64,000 bases of DNA from contig NZ_JAJPDW010000001.1 of the NCBI RefSeq assembly GCF_021654035.1, positions 744,001 through 808,000 on the forward strand, given 5' to 3'. Each line of letters begins with the position of its first letter. Positions within the stretch are counted from its first letter, which is position 1. The DNA is from Microbacterium aurantiacum (lineage in GTDB: Bacteria > Actinomycetota > Actinomycetes > Actinomycetales > Microbacteriaceae). The translations under genes and the position numbers were made by a program. Under the pieces are notes generated by a model. It worked only from the letters and a program-made list of their open reading frames with translations. It had not been told where the DNA came from and did no database searches. Below are positions 17,251 through 25,580 of this stretch, one piece after another.

Positions 17251-18858
17251 ATGGTCGACGCCAAGCCTGTAACGACCGCCGGCCGGTCCGGCACCCCGTC
17301 CTCCGGACCGTGGGGTGACAACCCGTTCCACACCCCGTCGCGACGACTCACCTCGGGCGGAATTCTCGCCCTCGTGGTGAAGGTCGTCCTCCTCGGCGTC
17401 ATCGACGCCCTCACCGTCTTCGCCGTGTGGGTCCTCATCGCCACGGGCGACTGGGTGGCCGCGGGCATTCTGACGCTCGTCGTCATCGCGGTGAACGTGA
17501 TCTACCTGCGTCCGGGACTCCTTCCCGGCAAGTACCTCACGCCCGGCCTCGCGTTCCTCGCGATCTTCCAGGTCTTCGTCATCTTCTACACCGGCTACAT
17601 CGCCTTCACCAACGCCGGTGACCAGCACAACAGCACCAAAGACGATGCGGTCGCCCAGATCATCAGCACCTCGCAGGCACGTGTGCCCGACTCGCCCGAG
17701 TACACCGTCCAGGTGCTCCGCCAAGCCGACCAGTTCGGTCTCCTCGTGGCCGAGCCCGGCGGGACGCTCGCCTTCGGCACGAACGAGCAGCCGCTGGAAG
17801 ACGTCACCGCCGCCCCCTCCGGCTGGGACGAGCTGAACCTCAACCAGGTGATCCGCTTCCAGGACGAGATCCTGGCCCTGAACGTCCCGGTCTCGGACGA
17901 CATCAACGACGGGACGCTGCGCACCTCCGACGGTCAGCGTGCGTTCATCTTCACCTCGAACCTCGAGTACGACGAGGTCGCCGACACGTTCACGAACACC
18001 GACTCGGGGCTCGTCTACGTCGACGACGGCGAGGGCAACTTCCGCGCCGAGGACGGTTCGATCCTCACCCCCGGCTGGCGGGTCGTCATCGGCTGGGATA
18101 ACTTCGCCTACGCCTTCACCAACGATCAGATCCGCGATCCTCTGCTGCGCGTGACGATCTGGACGTTCGTCTTCGCCGCGGGCTCGACGTTCCTCTGCTT
18201 CGCGCTCGGCCTCTTCCTCGCCGTCGCGCTGAACCACCCGACCCTCAAGGGCAAGAAGTACTACCGCATCCTCGTGATCCTGCCGTACGCCTTCCCCGCG
18301 TACCTGACGGGTCTCGTCTGGGCGGGCATGCTCAACCAGGAGTTCGGGTTCATCAACCAGATCCTCCTCGGCGGTGCCTCGATACCCTGGCTGGCCGATC
18401 CGTGGCTCGCGAGACTCAGCGTGCTCGTGGTGAACATGTGGCTCGGCTACGGGTACATGTTCCTCGTGAGCACGGGCGCCCTGCAGTCGCTGCCGGAAGA
18501 CATCGTCGAGGCCGGGAAGATGGACGGCGCCGGCGCGTGGCGGATCTTCCGCTCTGTGAAGCTTCCGCTCCTGTTCGTCGCCGTCGCGCCGTTGCTGATC
18601 GCCACCTTCGCGTACAACTTCAACAACTTCGGCGTGATCTACATGCTCACGCGAGGAAACCCCCGCTTCACCGACACCACGCTGGACATCGGTGCGACGG
18701 ACATCATGATCACGATGGTCTACAAGGTCGCCTTCGGCGGCGGCGGAGGCCGTGACCTCGGTCTCGCGTCGGCGCTGTCGATCCTGATCTTCGTCATCGT
18801 CACCGTCGTCGCCGTGATCAGCTTCCGGCAGACCAAGGCACTGGAGGACCTGAACTGA
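17251..18858 (+). CDS. malF: Maltose ABC transporter permease MalF
   Basis: 535-aa permease. After a 30-residue hydrophilic N-terminus come paired helices, a long extracytoplasmic insert (about residues 125-290, the MalF P2-like domain that contacts the binding protein), then the core of transmembrane helices with the EAA loop EAGKMDGAGAWRIFRSVKLPLL that docks the ATPase. No ATP-binding protein is encoded nearby, so a shared MsiK/MalK-type ATPase elsewhere is likely. ATG 17251 is chosen over ATG 17233 because GAAGGAG (17235-17241) ends nine bases before it and includes the upstream ATG region. Confidence 0.9.
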   Translation: MVDAKPVTTAGRSGTPSSGPWGDNPFHTPSRRLTSGGILALVVKVVLLGVIDALTVFAVWVLIATGDWVAAGILTLVVIAVNVIYLRPGLLPGKYLTPGLAFLAIFQVFVIFYTGYIAFTNAGDQHNSTKDDAVAQIISTSQARVPDSPEYTVQVLRQADQFGLLVAEPGGTLAFGTNEQPLEDVTAAPSGWDELNLNQVIRFQDEILALNVPVSDDINDGTLRTSDGQRAFIFTSNLEYDEVADTFTNTDSGLVYVDDGEGNFRAEDGSILTPGWRVVIGWDNFAYAFTNDQIRDPLLRVTIWTFVFAAGSTFLCFALGLFLAVALNHPTLKGKKYYRILVILPYAFPAYLTGLVWAGMLNQEFGFINQILLGGASIPWLADPWLARLSVLVVNMWLGYGYMFLVSTGALQSLPEDIVEAGKMDGAGAWRIFRSVKLPLLFVAVAPLLIATFAYNFNNFGVIYMLTRGNPRFTDTTLDIGATDIMITMVYKVAFGGGGGRDLGLASALSILIFVIVTVVAVISFRQTKALEDLN

Positions 18859-19832
18859 TGAGCGAGCGCATCGACCAGTCCGTTCCCGACGCCGCCCGCG
18901 TCGGGGTCGTCAGCCGCATCGGCGGCGTCACGGGCCTCCCCGCCGACGACCAGCCGCCGATCCCGACGCACCGGCGCCAGTCGTTCCGCCGGTGGTTCGC
19001 CGACAAGGGGTGGCGTCACGTCGTGGCGTGGATCGCGATCGCCTTCGCGCTCTTCCCGCTGCTGTACATCGTCTCGGCATCCCTCAACCCGATCGGCACC
19101 CTGACCGGCTCGAACCAGCTGTTCTCGGCGATCTCGCCACGCAACTACGAGCGCCTCTTCACAGACCCGGCGATCCCGTACGGCACGTGGTACGTCAACT
19201 CGCTGATCATCGCGATCGTGACGAGCGTCGTCACGGTGCTCCTGTGCGCGCTCGGCGCGTATGCGTTCTCGCGCATGCGCTTCCGCGGGCGGCGGTTCGG
19301 ACTGATGACGCTGCTCGTGCTGCAGATGTTCCCGCAGCTCCTGGCGATCACCGCGATCTTCCTCCTGATGATCCAGATCAGCGACGTCTTCCCGGCGATC
19401 GGTCTCGGCACCCACGCGGGCCTCATCATGGTGTACCTCGGCGGCGCGCTGGGTGTGAACACGTTCCTCATGTACGGGTTCTTCAACACCGTCCCGTCGG
19501 CGATCGACGAGGCGGCGAAGATCGACGGTGCCGGCCACGCGCGGGTGTTCTTCACGATCATGCTGCCGCTGGTCACGCCGATCCTCATCGTCGTGGGGCT
19601 GCTGACCTTCATCAGCATCATCGGCGAGTTCGCCATCGCGAGCGTCATCCTCACCGATCCGGCCACGCAGACCGTCGCGATCGGTCTTTTCCAGCTCGTG
19701 TCGGGCTTCCAGTCGCAGAACTGGGGTGTGTTCTCGGCGGGCGCGATCCTCGCGGCCCTCCCCGTGATGGTGCTCTTCCTGCTGTCGCAGCGCTACATCG
19801 CGGGCGGGCTGGTCTCCGGCAGCGTCAAGTGA
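18858..19832 (+). CDS. malG: Maltose ABC transporter permease MalG
   Basis: 324-aa partner permease with six predicted helices after a 60-residue cytoplasmic N-terminus. It carries NPIGTLTGSNQLF, the family's YVNSLIIAI segment, and the EAA loop DEAAKIDGAGHARVFFTIMLPLVTP. The last residues VSGSVK are the canonical MalG C-terminus that reaches into MalK. ATG overlaps the malF stop (TGATG), so translation is coupled. Confidence 0.93.
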   Translation: MSERIDQSVPDAARVGVVSRIGGVTGLPADDQPPIPTHRRQSFRRWFADKGWRHVVAWIAIAFALFPLLYIVSASLNPIGTLTGSNQLFSAISPRNYERLFTDPAIPYGTWYVNSLIIAIVTSVVTVLLCALGAYAFSRMRFRGRRFGLMTLLVLQMFPQLLAITAIFLLMIQISDVFPAIGLGTHAGLIMVYLGGALGVNTFLMYGFFNTVPSAIDEAAKIDGAGHARVFFTIMLPLVTPILIVVGLLTFISIIGEFAIASVILTDPATQTVAIGLFQLVSGFQSQNWGVFSAGAILAALPVMVLFLLSQRYIAGGLVSGSVK

Positions 19833-21721
19833 CGGATGCCGCGTCCCGGCTGATCCCGCACCACGACGGGTCGCCGCTGCACGTGTCGACCCTCGCGCCC
19901 GCGCTCGGCGAGACCGTGCGGGTGCGGGTGCGGATCCCGCACGGGTGGGGACGCGCCGGGATCGTCCGCGCGCGGTCGAACCCGGACCATGAGCCGGCGT
20001 GGACGGATGCCGTCCTCCTCGGCGCCGACGGCGGATGGGACTGGTGGGAGGCGGAGGTCGTCGTGGCCAACCCGCGCCACGGCTACCGCTTCATGATCCG
20101 TCGGGACGACGGTCGCGTGTTCTGGTTGAACCAGGCCGGTCTCCACGAGATCGAGACGCTCGATGCCGAGGACTTCGCCCTCGTGGCGTATCCCGCGCCC
20201 CCGGCGTGGATGTACGACGCGGTGATGTACCAGGTCTTCCCCGACCGCTTCGCCCGGTCGTCCGAGGCCGACACTCACCCGACTCCGGAGTGGGCGATCC
20301 CGGCATCCTGGGACGACCCGGTCGACGTCCTCGCGCCCGGGCGGTCGCAGCAGCTCTACGGCGGCGATCTTCCCGGCGTCATCGAGAAGCTCGACCACCT
20401 CGTCGACCTGGGCGTGAACCTGCTGTACCTGACCCCCGTCTTCCCCGCCGCCTCGAACCACCGCTACGACGCGTCGAGCTTCCTGACGGTCGACCCGCTC
20501 CTCGGCGGGGATGACGCGTACGTCCGTCTCATCGAGGAGGCCCATGCCCGCGGCATCCGCGTCATCGGAGATCTGACCAGCAACCACTCGGGAGACCGGC
20601 ACGAGTGGTTCCTCTCGGCCTACGGCACGCCGGCAGCGCCCGCCGAGGAGTTCTACTACTTCACCGACGAGGGCAACACCGAGTACATCTCCTGGCTCGG
20701 GTATCCGACGCTGCCGAAGTTCAACTGGGCCTCGGAGAAGCTCCGCGAGCGCTTCATCTCCGGCCCCGACTCGGTCGTGGCGATGTGGTTGAAGCCGCCC
20801 TACAACGCCGACGGATGGCGGATCGACGTCGCGAACATGACCGGGCGGCTCGGCGACATCGATCTCAACGCCGAGGTGCGGCAGCTCCTGCGCGAGACGA
20901 TGATCGCCATCAACCCCGACACCCTCCTCCTGGGGGAGTCGACGAACGACGCCGTGAGCGACCTGCAGGGGGACGGGTGGCACGGCGCGATGACCTATCC
21001 CTCGTTCACTCGACCGCTGTGGGCGTGGCTGAGCGATCCGCAGTCGACGGTGTACCGGAACGCCGAGGGCGATGAGGTCACCGAGCCGTGGTTCTTCGGG
21101 CAGCCGATCGGCGGGATCCCGCGCTACACGGCCACCCAGTTCGTCGAGTCCGTCACGCGGTTCGCGGCCGGCGTCCCCTGGCGGGTGCGGCTCGGCACCA
21201 TGCAGCCCCTCGACACCCATGACACCGCCCGCTTCGCCACGCACGCGGGGGAGGGGACGATCCCGGTCGCGGTCGGGCTGTCCATGACGCTCCCGGGCCT
21301 TCCGGTCGTCTACGCGGGCGACGAGTTCGGCGCCGTCGGGGTCGACGGCGAGGCCAGCCGCACGCCGATGCCGTGGGGCACCGAGGGCGAGCCCGGCGTC
21401 GCCGCGCGCATCGCGCTGTACCGCGACCTCGTGCACCTCCGCCGCGCGCATCCCGCGCTCGCCGGCGGCGGGCTGCGATGGGTGCACGTGGACGAGGACG
21501 CAGTGCTCTTCGTCCGGGAGACCGCCGAGGAGAGCATCCTCGTCCTCGCCGCCCGCGGCGACGTGGAGATGACCGTGCCGGCGGACGCGCTGGCGGGCGC
21601 CGAACAGGCGCAGACGCTGTACGGGGCGGCCGCGGTGGACGCGGCATCCGGCGTCGTGACGGTCTCGGCGCGCGGACCGGTCTTCGCCGCCTGGGCCCTG
21701 CCCGGAGTGCGGGTGCCGTGA
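19829..21721 (+). CDS. Glycoside hydrolase family 13 alpha-glucosidase/maltodextrin glucosidase
   Basis: 630-aa cytosolic enzyme. An N-terminal immunoglobulin-like domain (about 1-125) of the neopullulanase/maltodextrin-glucosidase type precedes the TIM barrel with YLTPVFPAASNHRYD, VIGDLTSNHSGDRH, the nucleophile D333 in GWRIDVAN, acid/base E370 in LLLGES and the H464-D465 pair in DTHDTARF; a small beta domain closes it. It should cleave alpha-1,4-glucans brought in by the upstream transporter. No signal peptide. GTG 19829 overlaps the malG stop. Exact specificity (maltodextrin, cyclodextrin, pullulan pieces) is open. Confidence 0.9.
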   Translation: MTDAASRLIPHHDGSPLHVSTLAPALGETVRVRVRIPHGWGRAGIVRARSNPDHEPAWTDAVLLGADGGWDWWEAEVVVANPRHGYRFMIRRDDGRVFWLNQAGLHEIETLDAEDFALVAYPAPPAWMYDAVMYQVFPDRFARSSEADTHPTPEWAIPASWDDPVDVLAPGRSQQLYGGDLPGVIEKLDHLVDLGVNLLYLTPVFPAASNHRYDASSFLTVDPLLGGDDAYVRLIEEAHARGIRVIGDLTSNHSGDRHEWFLSAYGTPAAPAEEFYYFTDEGNTEYISWLGYPTLPKFNWASEKLRERFISGPDSVVAMWLKPPYNADGWRIDVANMTGRLGDIDLNAEVRQLLRETMIAINPDTLLLGESTNDAVSDLQGDGWHGAMTYPSFTRPLWAWLSDPQSTVYRNAEGDEVTEPWFFGQPIGGIPRYTATQFVESVTRFAAGVPWRVRLGTMQPLDTHDTARFATHAGEGTIPVAVGLSMTLPGLPVVYAGDEFGAVGVDGEASRTPMPWGTEGEPGVAARIALYRDLVHLRRAHPALAGGGLRWVHVDEDAVLFVRETAEESILVLAARGDVEMTVPADALAGAEQAQTLYGAAAVDAASGVVTVSARGPVFAAWALPGVRVP

Positions 21722-22530
21722 ACCCGGACGCCTTCGACGCGCTCAGTGCCGACCTGGCCGAGGGTGTCCGTGCCGATGACCGCCTCCTCGGGTTGGTGCT
21801 GCTCGGGTCGGCGTCCGAATCGGGACGCCTGCGTCGCGACGAGTGGTCCGATCACGACTTCTTCGCGCTCGTTCACCGCGGACGCGGGGCTCAGGCCCGG
21901 GAGAGTCTCGAGTGGCTTCCCGATCCCGCCTCCCGCGTCCTCGTCGCGCGGGAGGGCGAGGTCGGCTTCGCGGTGCTTTACGCGGACGGACACCTGCTCG
22001 AGTTCGCCGTGGCCGAGATCGACGAGCTGTCCGGCGCTCTCGCCGGAGACGCCTCCGTCGTCGTCGACGACGAGGCCGGTTCGGTGGCTGCACTCATCGA
22101 GGACGCGTGGCGCCGAGCGCAGACATCCGACCGCTTCGACCCGGCGAACGACACCGCCCTCTTCCTGGTGAAGCTGATGGTCGGCGTCGGACGCGTCCGG
22201 CGCGGCGAGCGTCTAAACGGCGGGCAGTTCATCCGTCAGTGGGCGGTGCAGCACCTGATCCGAGCCGTGAGGGGACGTTTCGCGACAGTATCGACCTCCC
22301 GGCGCGACATCATCGACCCGGTGAGGCGATTCGAGGAGGACTTCCCGGCGGAGGGCGCGCGCATCGCGGAGATCCTCGACCGCCCTGTGGAGGAGTGCGC
22401 GCGAGGGCTGTTCGACCTGGCCCGCGACGTGCTCGAGCCGGGCTGGGGGGAGTTTCCGACGCCCGCCGCGGACGCTGTCGCCGCGCGCCTCGGGTGGGGT
22501 GCGGACCCCGCGGCGCGGGGAGGTTCGTAG
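21718..22530 (+). CDS. Nucleotidyltransferase-like protein
   Basis: 270-aa protein with the start of a polymerase-beta type nucleotidyltransferase domain: LVLLGSASESGRLRRDEWSD then DHDFF, i.e. the GS...D-x-D metal-binding signature, followed by LLEFAVAEID for the third acidic residue. The helical C-terminal part resembles lincosamide/aminoglycoside nucleotidyltransferase-like proteins, but I cannot name a substrate. GTG 21718 overlaps the GH13 stop, so it is co-translated with the maltose operon, probably by readthrough and not function. TAG stop forms TAGACT (22528-22533), a -10 box for the next gene. Confidence 0.75.
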   Translation: MNPDAFDALSADLAEGVRADDRLLGLVLLGSASESGRLRRDEWSDHDFFALVHRGRGAQARESLEWLPDPASRVLVAREGEVGFAVLYADGHLLEFAVAEIDELSGALAGDASVVVDDEAGSVAALIEDAWRRAQTSDRFDPANDTALFLVKLMVGVGRVRRGERLNGGQFIRQWAVQHLIRAVRGRFATVSTSRRDIIDPVRRFEEDFPAEGARIAEILDRPVEECARGLFDLARDVLEPGWGEFPTPAADAVAARLGWGADPAARGGS

Positions 22531-22553
22531 ACTGGGTCGGGCGAGGAGGTGCC

Positions 22554-23054
22554 ATGCGCCCACTGACCGAAGACGATGTGCGTTCCCATTTCGTCAACGC
22601 CACCCCCGACGAGTTGCGGATCGTCGCCCTGCCGACCGATTTCGTGCTGCTGGACTGGTTCCACCTGGACTTCCTGGCGTGGCGTGATCCGCGCACGCGC
22701 GGCCGCGGATACCTCTTCGTCGAGATCGACGACGAGCCGCGCGGAATCGTCCTCCGGGCTGCCGAGGGCAGTTCGCACGCGCGCTCGGCTATGTGCAACC
22801 TCTGCCACACGATGCAGCCGGCCGATCAGGTGGTGATGTTCTCCGCGCGGCGCGCCGGTGCTGCCGGGGAACGCGGGGACAGTGTGGGAACGTACATGTG
22901 CGCCGACCTGTCGTGTCACGAGAACGTGCGGCTGGCCGCGCCGCTCGCGCCGAGCGAGATGCGGGCGAGCGTGGACATGCGGATCGACGGAACGCGTCGG
23001 CGTACCGAGACCTTCGTCGGACGAGTGCTGGAGAGCGTGGGGAGCAGGGCATGA
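22554..23054 (+). CDS. FBP-type zinc-finger protein (EF-G-binding family)
   Basis: 166-aa protein of the family whose C-terminal treble-clef zinc finger is shared with fusidic-acid resistance proteins FusB/FusC. The finger is visible as C-N-L-C (MCNLCHTM, about residues 80-87) and C-ADLS-C (MCADLSCHENV, about 119-129), with flanking strands. By family it binds elongation factor G or the ribosome; actinobacterial members are widespread and not proven resistance genes. ATG 22554 has a strong SD GAGGAGG and an upstream TAGACT box. Overlaps the PfkB gene by ATGA. Confidence 0.85.
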   Translation: MRPLTEDDVRSHFVNATPDELRIVALPTDFVLLDWFHLDFLAWRDPRTRGRGYLFVEIDDEPRGIVLRAAEGSSHARSAMCNLCHTMQPADQVVMFSARRAGAAGERGDSVGTYMCADLSCHENVRLAAPLAPSEMRASVDMRIDGTRRRTETFVGRVLESVGSRA

Positions 23055-23968
23055 CGGAACGGATCGTCGTCGTCGGAGACGCGCTGATCGATGAGCTGCG
23101 CGACGACACGGGTGTGCGCGAGTTCGTGGGAGGCGCCGCGCTGAACGTCGCCGTCGGACTCGCGCGACTCGGCGTGCCCACCACCCTCGTCGCGATGGTC
23201 GGAGACGACGAACCCGGTTCGCGGGTGCGCGCGTACCTCGCCGACCACGGCGTCGACCTCCTCGCGACGGCGTCCCCGCTCGGCACCGCCCGCGCGGTGA
23301 GCACCCGCTCCGGCGGCGGCGAGCCCACCTACGTCTTCAACGAGGCGTCCCGGAAGCGCCGCATCCGATTCGGTGATGCGGAACGCGCCGCGATGGCGGA
23401 TGCCGCCCTCGTGGCCGTCAGTTGCTTCGCGTTCGACGACACGGAGCAGACCCGGGAGTTCGCGGAGGCGGTCGCGGCATCCGGCACTCCGCTGGCGATC
23501 GATCCGAATCCGCGCGAGGGCATGATGCACGACCGCGCCGAGTTCGTGCGCGGCTTCGAGGCGCTCGCCGCCGACGCCGCGCTCGTGAAGGTCGGCGAGG
23601 ACGACGCGACGCTGCTGTACGGAGAGCCGCTGGACGCCCTGCGAGCCCGGCTCCTGGAGCTCGGGACGCACGCGGTGCTGGCGACCCAGGGTGCCGCCGG
23701 AGCGTCGGTCGAGGCCGCCGGTGTCACCGCGACGCGACCGATCTCGAGCCTCCCGGGTCCGATCGTCGACACGATGGGCGCGGGTGACGCCGCGTTCGCG
23801 TCGACCCTCGCGTCGCTGGCGCACGGGCGTCCGGAGTCCGAGGAGGAGTGGGGCGATGTGCTCGAGAAGGCGATGGATGCCGCCGCGGCGACCTGCCGGT
23901 TCGAGGGGGCTCTGCTGCGTCTGCCGTCGGCGCTGGAGGACACCGACCTCGACGCCATCGGCACCTGA
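23051..23968 (+). CDS. PfkB family carbohydrate kinase
   Basis: 305-aa ribokinase-fold sugar kinase. N-terminal VVVGDALIDELRDD and the GG motif EFVGGAALNVAVGLARLG bind the sugar, and the C-terminal PIVDTMGAGDAAFAS holds the anion hole and catalytic Asp. Fructokinase is the most common function for this subgroup but ribose or other sugars are possible. It closes the cluster that began with the maltose operon, so it may use a sugar from the same sources; that is inference. A 43-bp gap follows before the tRNA-Tyr promoter. Confidence 0.85.
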   Translation: MTERIVVVGDALIDELRDDTGVREFVGGAALNVAVGLARLGVPTTLVAMVGDDEPGSRVRAYLADHGVDLLATASPLGTARAVSTRSGGGEPTYVFNEASRKRRIRFGDAERAAMADAALVAVSCFAFDDTEQTREFAEAVAASGTPLAIDPNPREGMMHDRAEFVRGFEALAADAALVKVGEDDATLLYGEPLDALRARLLELGTHAVLATQGAAGASVEAAGVTATRPISSLPGPIVDTMGAGDAAFASTLASLAHGRPESEEEWGDVLEKAMDAAAATCRFEGALLRLPSALEDTDLDAIGT

Positions 23969-24011
23969 TCCTCGCACCGCATCCGATTTCCCGAGAGCGG
24001 CCTCGGGAGAG

Positions 24012-24017
24012 TAGGAT
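24012..24017 (+). promoter_or_regulatory. -10 box for tRNA-Tyr
   Basis: TAGGAT lies 49 bases before the mature tRNA 5' end in the only gap ahead of it. Confidence 0.5.
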
Positions 24018-24066
24018 CGGTGATCGCGCCTCCGGTCGACTGTACAAGCCGGGCGGGTGCGCACCC

Positions 24067-24151
24067 GGCGAGTTACCCAAGCGGCCAAAGGGATCTGACT
24101 GTAAATCAGACTGCTCAGCATTCGGGGGTTCGAATCCCTCACTCGCCACCA
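24067..24151 (+). tRNA. tRNA-Tyr (GTA)
   Basis: Acceptor stem GGCGAGT pairs with ACTCGCC; the anticodon arm TCTGA-CTGTAAA-TCAGA presents GTA; the long variable arm CTGCTCAGCATTCGG is typical of class II tRNA-Tyr; the T arm is GGGGGTTCGAATCCCTC. Discriminator A and an encoded CCA end at 24151. Confidence 0.97.
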
Positions 24152-24154
24152 TCA

Positions 24155-24183
24155 CGAAGGGCTCCGCACCGCGGGGCCCTTCG
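24155..24183 (+). terminator. Terminator after tRNA-Tyr
   Basis: CGAAGGGCTCC pairs with GCGGGGCCCTTCG part-way to give an 11-bp stem (one T-G pair) and a short loop, followed by TCGTTCC. Confidence 0.8.
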
Positions 24184-24201
24184 TCGTTCCCCCCGACGTT
24201 G

Positions 24202-24254
24202 ACTTGTCGCCTCCTGCGGGTCGGGGGCGGCGACACCCGCCAGAGGCGACAAGT
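24202..24254. repeat. Palindromic intergenic element A
   Basis: Perfect 12-bp arms ACTTGTCGCCTC (24202-24213) and GAGGCGACAAGT (24243-24254), with weaker inner complementarity (GCGGGT with ACCCGC). It lies between tRNA-Tyr and the convergent exchanger gene. Confidence 0.7.
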
Positions 24255-24260
24255 GAACGG

Positions 24261-24323
24261 GGTTCGGTGGCGCCGTCAGGCGGGTGTGCGCGCCCATGAC
24301 CCGCGCGAAGGCGCCACCGAACC
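24261..24323. repeat. Palindromic intergenic element B
   Basis: Perfect 14-bp arms GGTTCGGTGGCGCC (24261-24274) and GGCGCCACCGAACC (24310-24323) separated by 35 bp, seven bases after element A. The two arms are unrelated in sequence to element A. Confidence 0.7.
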
Positions 24324-24347
24324 GCGCGTGTCGCGGCGTCGGAGGGG

Positions 24348-25484
24348 TCAGGGGGTGGGGGTCTCGCGGCGGCCGCGGCGGAGGCCCACCTCGTAGGCCG
24401 TCACGGCGATGAGGGTGACCGCGAGGAGCGGGAGCACGAAGAAGAGCATCACGATCGAGAAGCCGCGCAGGGCATCGTGCTCCACCGCGGCGAGGATCAG
24501 GTACACCGTGTACGCGACGTAGAGGCCGACGAACACCGCGCCCTCCCACCGCGCGATCGTGAACCCCGTGAACGCGATCGGCACGAGCGCGACCGCGGCG
24601 GCGATCATCAGCGGGATGTCGAGCGAGATCGCGGCATCCGGCACGGGGATCCCCTCCGGGAAGAAGATCGCGGGGAGGCCCAGCACGATCCCGATGTTGA
24701 AGATGTTGCTGCCGACGATGTTGCCGACGGCAAGGTCGCGCTCGCCGCGTCGGACGGCCGCGATCGAGGTCGCGAGCTCCGGGAGGGAGGTGCCGATCGC
24801 GACGACGGTGAGGCCGATCACCAGGCTCGAGACGCCGAAACCGGTCGCGATCGCCACGGCTCCGGTGACGAGCAGGTCGGCGCCGAACACGAGCAGACCG
24901 ATGCCGGCGAGGATGAGGACGACCGGGATCAGGTACGACAGGACTCCGGATGCCGGGGCCCGCCGTGTCCGCACCGGACCGGTCTGCGAGGGATCGGTGG
25001 CTGCCGCGGCATCGTCGGGCAGGGCATCCGGGTCGTTTTTGCTCAGCGTGAAGCTCAGGACGACGTGGGCGACGGCCGCCGCGAAGAGGATCACCCCGTC
25101 GATCTGCGTGATCTCGCCGTCCAGGGCGAGCACGAGCAACAGGATGCTGATGCCGACCATCACCGGGAGGTCGAACTTCACGAGGCGGCGCTTGACCGCC
25201 AGTGGCAGGAACAAGGCCGAGAGGCCGAGGATCAGCAGGACGTTGACGATGTTGCTGCCGACGACGTTGCCGACGGCGAGGCTCGGTTCCTCGTCGATGA
25301 CGGCGCCGATCGTCACCGCCAGCTCGGGCGCGCTCGTGGCGGCCGAGACGATCACGAGCCCCACCACGAGAGGGGGGATGCCGAGCTTGGTCGCGAGCGC
25401 GGACGCGCCGCGCACGAGCACCTCGCCGCCGCCGATGAGCAGGACCAATCCGAGCAGGACGCGGCCGATGTCGAGGAGTTCCAC
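24348..25484 (-). CDS. Cation (calcium/sodium) antiporter, YrbG/CaxA type
   Basis: 378-aa membrane antiporter built from two inverted repeats. Each repeat has the signature pair: SAPELAVT with VGNVVGSNIVNVLLILG in the first half (about residues 50-85) and SLPELATS with VGNIVGSNIFNIGIVLG in the second (about 232-268). About ten helices with a central acidic cytosolic loop (DPDALPDDAAAATDPS). By family it exchanges Ca2+ for Na+ or H+. GTG 25484 lies six bases after TAGAAT (25496-25491), with no SD: leaderless. Confidence 0.9.
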   Translation of the reverse strand: MELLDIGRVLLGLVLLIGGGEVLVRGASALATKLGIPPLVVGLVIVSAATSAPELAVTIGAVIDEEPSLAVGNVVGSNIVNVLLILGLSALFLPLAVKRRLVKFDLPVMVGISILLLVLALDGEITQIDGVILFAAAVAHVVLSFTLSKNDPDALPDDAAAATDPSQTGPVRTRRAPASGVLSYLIPVVLILAGIGLLVFGADLLVTGAVAIATGFGVSSLVIGLTVVAIGTSLPELATSIAAVRRGERDLAVGNIVGSNIFNIGIVLGLPAIFFPEGIPVPDAAISLDIPLMIAAAVALVPIAFTGFTIARWEGAVFVGLYVAYTVYLILAAVEHDALRGFSIVMLFFVLPLLAVTLIAVTAYEVGLRRGRRETPTP

Positions 25485-25580
25485 GTCGCGATTCTAGGGG
25501 CGCGAGAACCGGGTCGCCGCCGAGAACCACGCATGTCAGGATGGGACGGCGGGTCCATCCCGCGGACGAGAGGACGGACC

